From Lamellibrachia columna (lineage: Eukaryota; Annelida; Polychaeta; Sabellida; Siboglinidae): a stretch of 64,000 bases of DNA. The notes under the pieces are model-generated. The model worked only from the letters and a program-made list of their open reading frames with translations, had not been told where the DNA came from and did no database searches. Of this stretch, positions 54,801-63,059 are shown piece after piece. The first letter of the stretch is position 1; each line of letters starts with the position of its first letter. The stretch is from contig OY759261.1 in NCBI GenBank assembly GCA_963662155.1, positions 65,205,917-65,269,916 on the forward strand. The letters are read 5' to 3'. Position numbers and translations under genes: made by a program.

Positions 54801-57800
54801 GTGGATTTGCACAGTATCACTTTACTAAATACTAGTCTAATAGGGCGTGAAAAAATACGCTTTATCAGCAAAAGGCGGTAATGTTTGTTAGTTATAGCCG
54901 GTACGAGTGTATTTGTCACTGCTAGAGGAACGCGTAAACTGTTAAACGTCAGGAAACGCCATCAGTGATCGGAAACAGACAACGCAAATTAAATGAGTTT
55001 ACCAAGATTGTATGTGGGTAAATACAAAATACAATGCTAGAATATCAGATAAAATAATAAAAAGTATAATCTCTGCTAACTACTTACCTGTGTTTGTGAA
55101 CTTAGTATGGGCATGGCAGTGATGGCGTTGAGGCAATTTACCTTCTGAAAGATTGTGCCTTGATCGGTGACCTCAATAGTAGATAGTTTATACAACAGAT
55201 CCTTCAGCTACAATTGAACCGTACAGCATCACGGTATTATGTAATAAGGCATACAATAAGTGTAATTTGCAGTTTGCGCATATTTGGTTACATGGGTAGT
55301 TACAAACAATTAATCAAAGTGCATTAAAGATCATGTATTATTGGGTACTATTTAGTGTTTTACCCGGTAATGTCTGTGTACTATTTATTGCATTGATGTT
55401 AATGGATTACTTTGATCCAATAATTCAATGCTCACATGCTGGTATGTAACCTTAAACTTTTATCACACTAGACTCACTCGCAGTCACATAACATATGGTA
55501 TAGAAGCATGGGGCAATGGAAACACAAGGAAGTTAGAAAAAAAAACCGCGCTCTAAGAATAATTAACAATAAAGGATATAGGAGTCATACTGATCCTATA
55601 TTTAAGTATGTAAAAATATTTAAAGTCTTCTGATGTATATAAGCTACAGGTCTCACTATTTATGTATGACTTTCACCATGATTTATTACCCAAATCATTC
55701 AACAATTTTGCTATCAAAAAGAATTTGGATAAAAGTATTAGAATCACTAGACAATACAACCTTCTAGTAAAAGAGAGACCTAGAATAAATTTTTCGTCTA
55801 AGTTGCCTAAACATAATTTTACAAAAAATTGGAACAATATAAACGATAAAATAAGAAATCTTAAACACATATTGCGTGATCAATAGTTAGATACATGGGT
55901 CATTATACTTTTAGACCATCAATTGCTGTCCGACGTATAGGAATGTCTCTAAAAGTTATATTTATGAAGCTACAACAAAATAATGTATTGCAGACTGTAA
56001 ACATGTTCTATATACTATAGGCGCATGCAAAAAAATTATATTTCGTCAACATTTTTTTTGTTAAGGGGTCATCCATTACGCGTTGTAGGCGAAAACAGCC
56101 TGTCCGAATTGGCCTTCCTCATTGAAAATGCATCTAAAACCTAATTAAATTACAAGTTATCCGAACTTAAGTGATAGGTTTCCGTTAATGTAATGTATAA
56201 GCTATATTTTATTGTTGCTAGATTTCCTATTTTAAGATTTCTAAATAAGATATGACCTCATTTAGATGTATCCATATTTTCAACACCGTTACCGACAAGT
56301 TTGTATCCACTCCATAGCTCACAGAGTAATGCTTATTCATTCATTATGTGGCGCCAATGTTTGCTTGACATCACCGGACCATTGTGAATTGTGAGTTTGC
56401 CGTGTGATTTCTGCAGTTTGCGAATAAATCAGGTAAGAAACGTAATTATTTCACCGTATGTTTATTAAATATCAACACCGTTACCAACATTTTGTATATG
56501 AGATGCAGTTATTGGTCAAAATAGAAAATATGGTGAGATAGGTCATGATAATACATCTTGATATGCCTAACAATGGGCGAGAAAAAAGCGCCGTGTTTCG
56601 CGTAAACCCAAGAAAACCATTAATTTCTCAACACCGTTACTATCAACACCGTTACCACTTTGCGGTGTTGAGCATTTTCCATATAAACAAGGACACAACT
56701 ACTTGTATGCATTTTTGATTATAAAATTCTTAGAAACATATAAATAATACAAATTTGGTTAGCTAGACTAATTACAACAAGAATGCACATAAAACAATCA
56801 AGGTATTTATGCTGATGTTTGAATTATGAATTATGTGCAGCATTTATTTTAACAGGTAACGGTGTTGAGATGCCTTACTCTAGTATGGCATATTAAAACA
56901 TGAGCTAACAAATTAGTTTCAAATATTGAACGTAACCATGTACCGTACATAACTCAGCACATATCAGACATGTACTGGCCAACGTTTTGTGTTATTCAGA
57001 CACTTTTTATTTTTGCTTGGTTCCAAAGCCCAATTGATGGTCTAAAAGTATAATGACCCACATATCTTCGTCGAGTGGAATTTTTAAACCCTAGGTGCTC
57101 AGAATGTAATACAATTTATGAAAATATAAGCCATTTCCATTTTTAAGTCCTTTTACTGCTTTAGCTTTTTTCTTCAAATTCTGTTTTATTAAGCCAAAGT
57201 TAAATTATGTTTGGATCCATGCATTTCTACTCATTTACATATATTTCGATGGCACAAACTTCTCTGTTCGTTGCCGCATAGTCTTTGGCCCAGCGTTTTT
57301 CTAGATGACTGCTGAAATAGTACAGTGATGGGCTGGTGTACAGTACTGGGCTGGTGATGACTTGTTTGGTTGTGATATAATAATAAAGTAATGATAATTA
57401 GTTTAAAAGATGTCGATATAGATATATTGTATAATTGTCTTTTCATATATGTTGTTGTAAAAATAAAGCGAAGGAACTATTATATTAATATCACAGCTAC
57501 CGTGTCGATCATTACCGTTTGTCTGAGCTGTTCTGTATATTGTGCCACGCCGAACATAGACAGGGCATACTGCACTGCCGAAGCAACACTCAACACCGAC
57601 GAAAGTGAACCTGAGCGCAACAGTTCACAGTGAATATCTCACAAGATATCGGTTTACCAATACACTGTAGATGACTCAACTACATTAACAAAGACGTGTC
57701 CAAATAAATGATATTACAACAACTCGTATGCTTATTAAAGAAGACTCAAATCGCAAATGATTCAAGCGTCAATGATTGAAATTGTAGAAGATTAAAAAGC

Positions 57801-60800
57801 AAAGACGTGCCCGAGTAAATGCACCGATATTATAGTAAATCGTATACTTATTACAGAGTTCCATGATTCTGTAAGAAGTACTTAGCCACCTTGGACGTCG
57901 TTTTTTGTTGTCTCGCTTAACGTAGCCTCGTTTAGCGTTGTAGCTTCCAGCGGTGTAGGCGACGTCACTGGTAAAATCTCATTTAACGTTGCATCCAACT
58001 GCGCTCGAGACGTTATAGGTAAGACCTGCAAATAAACAGTTCTCTACATGAACAAAGACATGCGAAGACATGAAAACTCAGATCAGAAGGAACATTTAAA
58101 CAATACCGCATGTATGTGAGTGACACTTTTTCCTCCGAGGTATGACGATTTGGCATGGAAGCGTACATATATGTGCCGCGCACACAATACATTCATGCAT
58201 GCAGTGTATTATGGTATTATCATAAATTGACGTCGGAAATATATGTTCATAATTATAATGTGTTCTTACTTTCACTTGCATGGAAACAGTTACTTCTGCG
58301 CCGAAGCTGTCACTGACAACAACATATATCGTGCTGGTGTAGTTATCAGCTGGTAGCCCTAAAGGGAGACGTGTCGCTGGCATGAATGAAGTATTAGTGG
58401 TGTGCAGAAGTACGCCTGAAACGTGAATTTTAAATGGTACCTGAGTTCTTGGCAACAATAGACATTTGGCTATTTTGTGTCCAAGTTATCAGCACAAAAG
58501 ACGATAGCATTATTATTATTATCATTACCATTATTGTAACGTGTCAAAAGACAAGAGGTATATTCGAGGACATTGATGCTTGACGTAAGCTTGACTAATG
58601 CGAAGGTAGTGGATTTTTCAGCAATTACGTTTTGACAGGTCTGCTTCAGAAATACAACTTTAATTGTTACATCAAAATAACCTTTCTGGAACCCTACGGT
58701 GCCCACGTAAAGAATTCTGGATCATATCATTACACCAATAAGAAGTGTGTTTCCCTGAAATAATTCACACACCTGCTGGATATTGAGGGTCCGAAGTGTT
58801 GATATAAAACATGTACAACAAAGGCAGATCGACGTCCAAGAATTCGACGCAGTTGACGGTGAACGTCGTGTACCCAACGTAACCTTCTCCGGGCTGCACG
58901 GTACAATTGCCGGCAGTTGGAGGTTCCGCCACATTGACAGAATATGACGCATTGTGCTGGAATTCTTCGCAGCTAATTTGTTGGACTAAAACAAAAACAT
59001 AAACAAACGGTATATGAGACGCTGTACACCCTGTGTTCAACATGACAGTCATACAAGTTTATGAACCAACGACAGTGAGGTGGAAGATTTATATGGCCAG
59101 CTGCAAGAAGTCATACAGGAAACGCCAAAGAAAGACAATCTTATTGTACTAGGAGACTGGAATGCAAAAGTGGGAAAGGTTGCGCAGACCAACTACCAAA
59201 ACACTTGCGGACCTTTCTGCAAGGCGGAAACAAATGAGAGAGGTCACAGGCTCTCCGAATTTGCAATGTACAATGAGCTGATGCTGGCTAACACATTTGG
59301 CCCACACAAAACATCTAGAAGATGGACCTGGCACAGCCCATATGGAAAACATCACAATCAGATCGATTACATCTTGGTGAAACGGCGCTTTCACACAGGA
59401 GTGAACATTGCCAGGACACGAAGCTGTCCAGGAGCAGATATCGGAAGTGATCATGACTTGCTGATGACAACCTTCCACATTCGCCTGAAGAGGATCAGCA
59501 AACCAAAGCCAACAAGAATGAAATTTGACATCGAGAAACTTAAGGATCCTGATGTAGCAGAAGCATTCAAAACAATGATAGGTGGGAGATTTGCACTCCT
59601 TATCATACTGGACGACAAAGATACCGACGTGAACTTGGTGACCAACACCTTCAACAAAATAGTGACCGACACAGCCAGCGAGATCCTTGGAAAACACCGT
59701 CGGACAAAGAAACCATGGGTCACAGCAGACATCCTAGATCTCTGTGACAAAAGAAGGGAATTGAAAAGGAGTAAATGTGTTCCTGGAGGTGCAGCAAAAT
59801 ACAGAGAAGTCAACAGGAAGATCAAACAAGATATGAGAAGAGCAAAAGATAACTGGATAGCAGAACAATGTTGTGAAATTTAAGACAGTTTGAGCAAGAA
59901 CAACAGCAAGAAGGCTTATCAAATAGTCAAAGACCTGACATCAATGAAGAAAGGGATAACTACCACTATCCAAGACAACTCAGGGAAATGTCTGACAGAA
60001 GAACAGCAGATCCTCAATCGATGGACAGAATACTGCTCAGAACTGTACAGCCACAACACCAACGGAGACCTAGTAGTACTAAATTGTCCACAGACTACTT
60101 GAGAGGACGACTACCCCATTCTTCGTGAGGAAGTGGAGGCTGCAGTAAAGTCTCTGAAAAAAAGGAGTCAGCTGGAATTGATAACGTACCAGCAGAACTG
60201 GTTCAAGCTGGGGGAGAAGCTTTGATTACCACACTTACAACAATCTGCAACAAGATCTGGCAGACAGGAGAATGGCCTACCCCATGGACTCAGTCACTGA
60301 CCATCACACTTCCCAAGAAAGGCAACCTACAAATGTGCCAAAATTACAGAACAATCAACTTCATCAGCCACCCGAGCAAAGTCATGTTGAAGATCCTACT
60401 CAACAGACTCAAACCTCAGGCAGAATAGATCATCGCTGAAGAACAAGCGGGTTTTCGGGCAGGACGGAGCACCATTGAACATATCTTCAACCGTAGAATC
60501 ATTTGCGAGAAACACCTTCAACATCAGCAAAGCCTTTATCATGTCTTCATAGATTTCAAGAAGGCCTTTGATAAGGTATGGAATGCGGCCCTATGGGCAA
60601 CCATGAGGAAGTACAACATTGCCTCCGAGCTTGTCCGAACCATTGAACACCTATATGACAATGCCACCAATGCAGTCATCTTCAACAGCAGCATAGGAGA
60701 CTGGTTTCGAACAACAGTCGGAGTTCGACAAGGATGCCTACTATCACCAACGCTCTTCAACATTTTTTCTGGAAAGGATCATGACTGATGCTTTACGAAA

Positions 60801-62950
60801 CCACCAAGGCACTGTCAGCATTGGAGGCAGCACAATCACCAACCTTCGCTTTGCTGACGACATCGACGGCTTAGCAGGAGATGAACAAGAACTAGCCAAT
60901 TTGGTGGAGTGCCTCGAGAAAACATCTACATCATACGGCATGGAGATCAGTGCCAAAAAGACCAAACTGATGACGAACAACACACAAGGCATCAGCACAT
61001 AGGTCAAAGTTAATGGACAGAGACTTGAGACAGTAACAAGCTTCAGGTACTTGGGATAAATTATCACAGATGAGGGTTCCAAACCGGAGATACTTGTCAG
61101 GATTGCACAGACAACAGCAGCACTAACAAGGTTGCACCCTTATGGAACGACAGACACATCAATGTCAGTTCGAAAATAAGGCTGATGCGCTCCCTTGTCA
61201 TGTCCATCTTTCTGTACGCTTCTGAAACATGGACCCTCTCAGCAGATCTACAGAAGAGGATACAAGACATGGAAATTATATGCTTTCGGAAGATCTTGCG
61301 CATATCATACAAAGACCATGTTACTAACGAAGCCGTCCGCAACAAGATCAAACAAGCCATTGGACCATATGACGACCTTCTTACAACAGTCAAGAAGCGT
61401 AAACTGAAGTGGTACGGTCATGTATCACGATCATCTGGCCTTGCAAAGACTATCTTGCAAGGTACCGTAAGAGGGGGGAGACGAAGAGGTAGACAGAAGA
61501 AGAGGTGGGAAGACAACATCAAAGAGTGGACAGGAATGGAGTTCGCTGACTCCCAGAGGGCTGTTGAGAACAGGGAAACGTGGAGAGAGCTGGTTAGAAA
61601 GTCATCAATGGTGCCCCAACGATCCGTACGGGTTATGGGAAAGTGAAGTGAAGTGAAGACACCCTGTATTCAATCGCGCGTGCGTGTTATTCAGTGCATA
61701 TTTACGTACACATATTTACGTATACGTATTTATATTATCGAAATGCGCGCGCTGACGCAAGCACGCAGCCACATCTATGTGGAGCCAAATAAATAGTTGC
61801 ACATAGAACGGTACAGGTCAATGTCATACAACATTGTGTTGAGTGTTTGAAAGAAAACAATTATCATTCGGTATACGTTACAAATGTTACAACCACGGAA
61901 ACCATAACGGTGATTCATTACTACTAAATGACAAATAGAACATTGTTATGCTATCGTATATATCGATATAGTAAGAAGGCTACCTATGGGGAGAAATGGA
62001 AAGGCACAATCGTTAGGATGGCGCAGCAGTACGTTAAATATATTTACCTATTTATATAGACAGCAATAAGGAAGAACTCATATCTCAAAGGGTAAACGTT
62101 TGCATATTTTCTATATTTAATAATTTTTTTGCCACATAATTAGCAGGCATAACAACAGCTAAACAAAACATTACCAGTCAGAGTAAAGTTGTATGTCTCG
62201 CCCTGTTGTAAAAATGCAGGTGTAATGGTGAGAGTTCTTCCGTGTTGGTCTATGTCTGGATGTTGGTGCCATCCAATGGAGCCATTGATTATCCACGAGT
62301 AGGTTACATCCACTGTCTGACGACACATCTCACAGTCTGCGAGCAGCACCAGATCTTCTTCATTCTTTATTTTCAACTTACAATTTCTCATGCAACTGGA
62401 ACATGTCAATGCAAAACAAGGTTATTGATTGAACACATTATTTATCAGATATGCTACCACGTTATAACAAATAAGTTTTAATAACGTCGAAAAATAACAA
62501 GCTTGATACTTGTATTTTAGTCATGCTATAAAAATTGTGACAACATATGGCTTGGGGTGCGGTGGCGTTGTGGTTAGAAGATGGGACCCTCAATCGAGAG
62601 AACCCGAATCCTCTTGTTGCTCTTTCGAAATTTAGGCAATATCTACCACTCCACATTGTCTCAGTCCCCGCAGCACGTGGTAGTCATGTGAACGAATAGT
62701 CTTCGCGCTGTAATACATAAGTCAAGCTTCCATGAGAAGTCGAGTTGATGTTGAAATGAACAAATCTGCCAGAGGGTGGGATGTAAAGCGCACTGAAAGG
62801 TGCTAGGGAGTACATACTGCGCTGTGCAAGAACGTACCTTTACCTTTTACCTTTTACCTTTTACGACTTACGTGATATTCAATGATTGCTGGCGCGGGAG
62901 GCAGCTCATGAAATCAGACGCCCATCGTTCATAGCATAAACACTGCGCCG
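36986..62950 (-). CDS. Gene B: polycystin-1-like protein, REJ to channel domain (5' end outside window)
   Basis: Twenty exons (B1-B20) on the minus strand join in frame to about 1,780 residues. In order: REJ (B1-B4), variable Ser/Thr-rich linker (B5), post-REJ helices (B6-B9), GAIN-like part and GPS (B10-B13), TM1 (B13), PLAT (B14-B15), TM2-TM3 (B15), loop (B16), TM4-TM5 (B17), polycystin domain and TM6-TM11 (B18-B20). It is the paralogue of gene A, placed head-to-tail upstream. In the family the last six TMs form a polycystin/TRPP-like channel fold; a canonical polycystin-2 selectivity filter is not evident here, as in polycystin-1-type subunits. Any F5/8 exons would lie beyond 64000. B20 may or may not be the last exon. 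Confidence 0.9.
38388..38560. repeat. Pyrimidine-rich, (CCCA)n and (CACG)n low-complexity block
   Basis: CTCC-rich sequence, then about 12 CCAC units, then CACG/CACA units. It lies in the 295-bp intron between B19 and B20. Confidence 0.92.
38593..38734 (-). CDS. Gene B exon B19: polycystin domain
   Basis: Encodes VNTVDDIWMYLRHSLVPSLY, DDDTNYIADGTNFVVGPVRI and RQLRVRP. 'VNTVDDIW' and 'GxxRIRQLRV' are hallmark motifs of the polycystin domain. Acceptor CTTCAG, donor CCAG|GTATTC. Confidence 0.93.
38850..39034. repeat. ~38-bp tandem repeat abutting a splice donor
   Basis: About 4.5 copies of a unit containing GTTCGTGTATATTTGACAC and CCTCGTTAAATATGATA. The copy closest to exon B18 contains the exon's 5' splice site (GTGCGTGTC on the coding strand) and the others carry GAG|GTGTGTC at the equivalent place. 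Confidence 0.88.
39035..39288 (-). CDS. Gene B exon B18: start of polycystin domain
   Basis: Encodes ADAELLDNRGDVPKQQPLRL, KLDDRLWKILREVGICLLFC and LNKSIVDTF. 'LREVGIxLLF' is the helix that opens the polycystin domain and 'LNKSIxDTF' its conserved follow-up. Acceptor GCTGCAG; donor TTC|GTGCGT fixed by phase 0 of B19. Confidence 0.92.
39626..39885 (-). CDS. Gene B exon B17: TM4 and TM5
   Basis: Encodes LPWWFVYIGWGISATTAAAS and GRVRSIAWAISFFATVFQQD followed by RIMIVAAFVTFIVGA. 'LPWWFVYIGW' is the conserved start of TM4 in polycystin-1 proteins. Acceptor GTTTTCAG, donor AAGG|GTAGGT. The split Ser codon AG|C joins it to B16, 6.9 kb away across the transposon-rich intron. Confidence 0.92.
39990..40045. 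repeat. CT-rich low-complexity tract
   Basis: CTCTCTCT/CCTCCCT-type sequence in the intron just upstream of B17. Confidence 0.85.
40388..40522. repeat. (GA)n / GGGA-rich tract
   Basis: About 135 bp of purine-only sequence (GA, GGGA and GAAA units), able to form a triplex-type polypurine tract. Confidence 0.95.
40612..41182. mobile_element. ~570-bp foldback element with ~190-bp inverted arms
   Basis: Arms at about 40612-40795 and 40982-41182 are diverged inverted copies, sharing for example GGTGTGTTGTCC/GGTGTGCTGTCC at the tips and GTGCATGTGTGGGTGGGGG at the inner ends. About 185 bp separates them. No transposase; probably a foldback or MITE-type element in gene B's large intron. Confidence 0.75.
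41183..42890. other. Intron of gene B, nothing recognised
   Basis: Strongly AT-rich with no exon features. A minus-strand 129-codon frame at 41344-41733 has no domain I know and no splice context with gene B. Confidence 0.45.
42895..43296 (+). pseudogene. Possible pogo/jerky-like transposase fragment
   Basis: A 133-codon frame contains SDALVVSFKYKLTHHLTNTF and, later, KAWKSTIYHSNCHALLEKSG. The order 'xxFKxxYrrxL ... AWxxxTIxNCxxxxG' resembles the end of the DDE domain of CENP-B/jerky/Tigger transposases. An equally long frame on the opposite strand shows no such motif. Similarity is by eye; no inverted repeats were found. Confidence 0.35.
43787..46330 (+). mobile_element. Ty3/Gypsy LTR retrotransposon relic with LINE fragment inside
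   Basis: The sequence TGTGACAATATTTCTATATG occurs at 43788 and again at 46293, the second directly after a purine-rich tract (AAAAGGAAAAGGA), so these are likely LTR starts. From 44325 a broken pol frame runs: RNase H (CDASHGGLGTVVMQQGRPIA, then YASRALTPTETRYAQIEKE), RNase H end (MLSRAYL), integrase H2C2 (H near AVHQAHLGTESC), integrase core (GTDMFSFEGMDYFITVDYLS; SDNGAQY; KAEAAIKMAKRTMRK) and a basic tail (RTRSGRTVKAPKRF). Stops and frameshifts show it is dead; gag, protease and RT are missing. It lies in gene B's intron between B16 and B17, antisense. Confidence 0.82.
43828..44320 (+). mobile_element. LINE endonuclease fragment nested in the Gypsy relic
   Basis: Frames encode RQEGRGGGVGIYISNKHRYK, ESIFVEIKQTTIPS, an NSIIMGDFNLNL-like motif with a one-base gap and HISDHLPIFKIYDI, i.e. 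the GGGVxIY, GDFN and SDHLPI motifs of the apurinic-type endonuclease of jockey/CR1-type LINEs. It lies between an LTR-like start and the Gypsy RNase H. Confidence 0.7.
46435..46600 (+). pseudogene. Possible hAT transposase C-terminal fragment
   Basis: A frame with stops encodes DAAERYFSALRCLKN, then LRHRMNK, resembling the hAT dimerisation motif (SxAERxFSxLxxIKxxLRxxM). Very short; by-eye similarity only. Confidence 0.3.
46825..46899 (-). CDS. Gene B exon B16: loop after TM3
   Basis: Encodes SWWKKNKAARLHPVEFDVDT and NDKD. Acceptor TTTGCAG, donor ACAG|GTAAAC. It joins B15 by a split Thr and B17 by a split Ser. Paralogue of A25 (two codons shorter). Confidence 0.9.
47299..47362. repeat. (ACGC)n microsatellite
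   Basis: About 16 tetranucleotide units, ~90 bp downstream of exon B15 in the gene's sense. Confidence 0.97.
47451..47954 (-). CDS. Gene B exon B15: PLAT C-terminal half, TM2 and TM3
   Basis: Encodes YLNQITVRDLQTNEVWHFVC, LSPNKGRGSVSRTLYV and two hydrophobic helices (near AMTFVMFAMLVSIMFYG and FRIAVMSFFISELPGIIII). Acceptor CTTGTAG-type (TTGTAG|GTAT), donor AAAGAC|GTAAGAG. One codon shorter than A24. Positions 47742-47930 are nearly identical to A24. Confidence 0.94.
48327..48607 (-). CDS. Gene B exon B14: PLAT N-terminal half
   Basis: Encodes QGVIVLSDNDPDAHYFYLVT and ITGWKSGAGTTSTVGM, ending SGLFPSW. Acceptor CTACTTCAG, donor CGTG|GTACGG. 281 bp, matching A23 residue for residue in most positions. 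Confidence 0.93.
49012..49356. repeat. 52-bp minisatellite, six copies
   Basis: The unit begins GTTTCTTGGAAGCACAAGTA and ends GAATGTTACG; copies are almost identical. A TTATTCGATATCATTTC spacer follows copy 2 and copy 6, suggesting higher-order duplication. It is in the intron between B13 and B14. Confidence 0.95.
49510..49737 (-). CDS. Gene B exon B13: GPS second half and TM1
   Basis: Encodes VSPNSTENSIVCECSHMSAF, then TM1 (near NPIVVAIVTSIWCIYILFMV) and ARRKDKED. Acceptor ATTTTCAG, donor GAAG|GTAAGA. Same length and same HM|S cleavage-site variant as A22. Confidence 0.94.
49870..50560. other. Intron of gene B between B12 and B13, nothing recognised
   Basis: No exon or named repeat; ordinary AT-rich intron sequence before the microsatellite at 50562. 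Confidence 0.5.
50562..50680. repeat. (CA)n-(CACG)n-(CAAG)n compound microsatellite
   Basis: CA units, about 9 ACGC units, then about 7 AAGC units and more CA-type sequence. Confidence 0.95.
50742..51337 (-). CDS. Gene B exon B12: GAIN-like region and GPS first half
   Basis: Contains LPANFTRISLLLVVKTDTKV, FFGDPQSEDNPAHFVVDF and ends CLYWHEKEELWTNQGCK, the first GPS half. Acceptor TTCTCACAG, donor AAG|GTTATA. 596 bp, about 80% identical residues to A21. Confidence 0.94.
51488..51644 (-). CDS. Gene B exon B11
   Basis: Encodes MFQTPINQYYWHKSARLVST and LNLFDDVGGSLAVQDLTNPL, ending IPRPHG. Acceptor CTATTAG, donor ACG|GTTAGC. 157 bp as in A20. Confidence 0.92.
51788..51836. repeat. (ACGC)n microsatellite
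   Basis: About 12 tetranucleotide units in the intron between B10 and B11. Confidence 0.97.
51965..52249 (-). CDS. Gene B exon B10
   Basis: Encodes RKVLTKAIMKTLEHVSSVLI, LSHEFFSFDVSSGGNAKRTG and GGIRIPPLCG, ending LGIQ. Acceptor ATTTCAG, donor CAA|GTGAGT. 285 bp, phase 0 to 0, as in A19. Confidence 0.92.
52335..52500. mobile_element. Possible Penelope-type terminal repeat relic
   Basis: A hairpin pairs ACTGAATTCTG with CAGAATTCAGT (52379-52433). It is followed by CTGAAAAAGGCAACTGGCGG and TTGCCAAAACATCG, the same arrangement (CTGAA-stem-GAAA-like) as in the terminal repeat of the Penelope element at 7592-7620. No RT is attached. Confidence 0.4.
52500..53690. other. Intron of gene B, nothing recognised
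   Basis: AT-rich, no exon or repeat that I can support. Confidence 0.5.
53692..53836 (-). CDS. Gene B exon B9
   Basis: Encodes AILTGLINIARVEWIEDDGS, an acidic DDEAEDDEYEITAEQAA and ITAERTA. Acceptor AACAACAG, donor GCG|GTACGT. Three codons shorter than A18. Confidence 0.88.
54504..54607 (-). CDS. Gene B exon B8
   Basis: Encodes EFALSMYQDLAKELREMARS and DSWAMFLKSC plus a split Arg. Donor GCAG|GTATGT. The purine-rich acceptor CGAAAAAG is the same as in A17. Confidence 0.84.
55088..55207 (-). CDS. Gene B exon B7
   Basis: Encodes LKDLLYKLSTIEVTDQGTIF, then CLNAITAMPILSSQTQ. Acceptor AATTGTAG, donor CAG|GTAAGT. 120 bp as in A16. Confidence 0.88.
55458..55886 (+). mobile_element. LINE 3' relic (RT C-terminal region)
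   Basis: Frames encode ITYGIEAWGNG, TALRIINNKGYRSHTDPIFK and, after a frameshift, MYDFHHDLLPKSFNNFAIKK with the N-rich R-x-N tail. This pattern (EAWG, R(A/I)IxN, LLPxSF, IRxxN) is typical of the C-terminal part of jockey/CR1-type LINE polyproteins. Antisense in the intron between B6 and B7. Confidence 0.72.
56281..56867. repeat. Cluster of CAACACCGTTACC motifs
   Basis: The 13-mer occurs at 56281-56293, 56473-56485, 56629-56641 (last base T) and 56644-56656, and inverted at 56855-56867. Between them is AT-rich DNA without coding signal. The spacing suggests subterminal repeats of a DNA transposon of unknown class. Confidence 0.6.
57130..57475 (+). repeat. Dispersed repeat, copy 1
   Basis: Shares several blocks in the same order with 63060-63545: TTTTACTGCTTT, GGATCCATGCATTTCTACTC, TCTTTGGCCCAG, TGCTGAAATAGTACAGTGAT and GTGATATAATAATA. 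Ends ~40 bp from exon B6. Confidence 0.75.
57516..57610 (-). CDS. Gene B exon B6
   Basis: Encodes SLSSVLSVASAVQYALSMFG and EQLRQT. Acceptor GCGCTCAG, donor ACG|GTAATG. 95 bp as in A15. Confidence 0.86.
57890..58025 (-). CDS. Gene B exon B5: Ser/Thr/Pro-rich linker
   Basis: Encodes VLPITSRAQLDATLNEILPV and a Thr-rich stretch ending KNDVQ. Acceptor TTTGCAG, donor CAAG|GTGGCT. 69 bp shorter than A14, phase preserved. Confidence 0.86.
58270..58415 (-). CDS. Gene B exon B4: REJ region
   Basis: Encodes VLLHTTNTSFMPATRLPLGL and YTSTIYVVVSDSFGAEVTVS, ending QVK. Acceptor GTTTCAG, donor AAA|GTAAGA. 146 bp as in A13. Confidence 0.91.
58773..58985 (-). CDS. Gene B exon B3: REJ region
   Basis: Encodes QQISCEEFQHNASYSVNVAE, PPTAGNC and FTVNCVEFLDVDLPLLYMFY. 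Acceptor GTTTTAG, donor GCAG|GTGTGT. Paralogue of A12. Confidence 0.91.
59041..61658 (+). mobile_element. RTE-like non-LTR retrotransposon with target-site duplication
   Basis: Flanked by ACACCCTGTGTTCAA (59026-59040) and ACACCCTGTATTCAA (61659-61673), a 15-bp target duplication with one mismatch. The 3' end is a short GTGAA tandem tail. Endonuclease at 59080-59883 (LIVLGDWNAKVG, QIDYILVKRRF, SDHDLL), RT at about 60350-60950 (FIDFKKAFDKV, GVRQGCLLSPTLFNIF, LRFADDIDGLAG) and the C-terminal region at 61185-61646 (ASETWTLSADLQKRI, RKLKWYGHVSRSSGLAKT). Stops and frameshifts near 59881, 60100, 60200, 60428, 60787 and 61000 make it inactive. 5'-truncated. It sits antisense in the intron between B2 and B3. 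Confidence 0.92.
59080..59883 (+). pseudogene. Endonuclease domain of the RTE-like element
   Basis: 267 codons open up to a TAA that interrupts the polyprotein. It shows the exonuclease-endonuclease-phosphatase fold motifs GDWNAKVG, WTWHSPYG, IDYILV and GSDHDLL, i.e. the nicking endonuclease used in target-primed reverse transcription. The N-terminal catalytic part is missing. Confidence 0.85.
62175..62395 (-). CDS. Gene B exon B2: REJ region
   Basis: Encodes CMRNCKLKIKNEEDLVLLAD, CEMCRQTVDVTYSWII and GRTLTITPAFLQQGETYNFT. Acceptor TGTTCCAG, donor ACTG|GTAATG. 221 bp against 212 in A11. Confidence 0.91.
62549..62864 (+). mobile_element. tRNA-derived SINE with (CTTTTA)n tail
   Basis: The head has an A-box-like GGTGGCGTTGTGGTTAGA (about 62560-62577) and B-box-like GAGAACCCGAATCC (62598-62611), as in RNA polymerase III SINEs. 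A core near 62782-62836 (GTAAAGCGC...GCGCTGTGCAAGAACG) resembles conserved SINE 3' domains. It ends in ACCTTTT/CTTTTA repeats. It ends eight bases inside the intron next to exon B1's donor. Confidence 0.8.
62872..62950 (-). CDS. Gene B exon B1 (first visible): start of REJ region
   Basis: Encodes AQCLCYERWASDFMSCLPRQ and QSLNI. Acceptor CTTTTTTAG, donor ATCAC|GTAAGT. 79 bp and the same phases as A10. The preceding F5/8-type exons expected from gene A are beyond the right edge. Confidence 0.87.
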
Positions 62951-63059
62951 CTAAAAAAGATGCGATATGAATTATTATTACATTCATTATAGATAAATCC
63001 AACCAAATAATAAACACAACTATTACAAATATACAGCTGCATTATACATAACTAAATTA

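Noticed and set aside
62549..62620. True tRNA gene at the SINE head
   Set aside because: The A- and B-box-like sequences fit, but the acceptor stem and anticodon arm do not pair properly and a SINE body follows.
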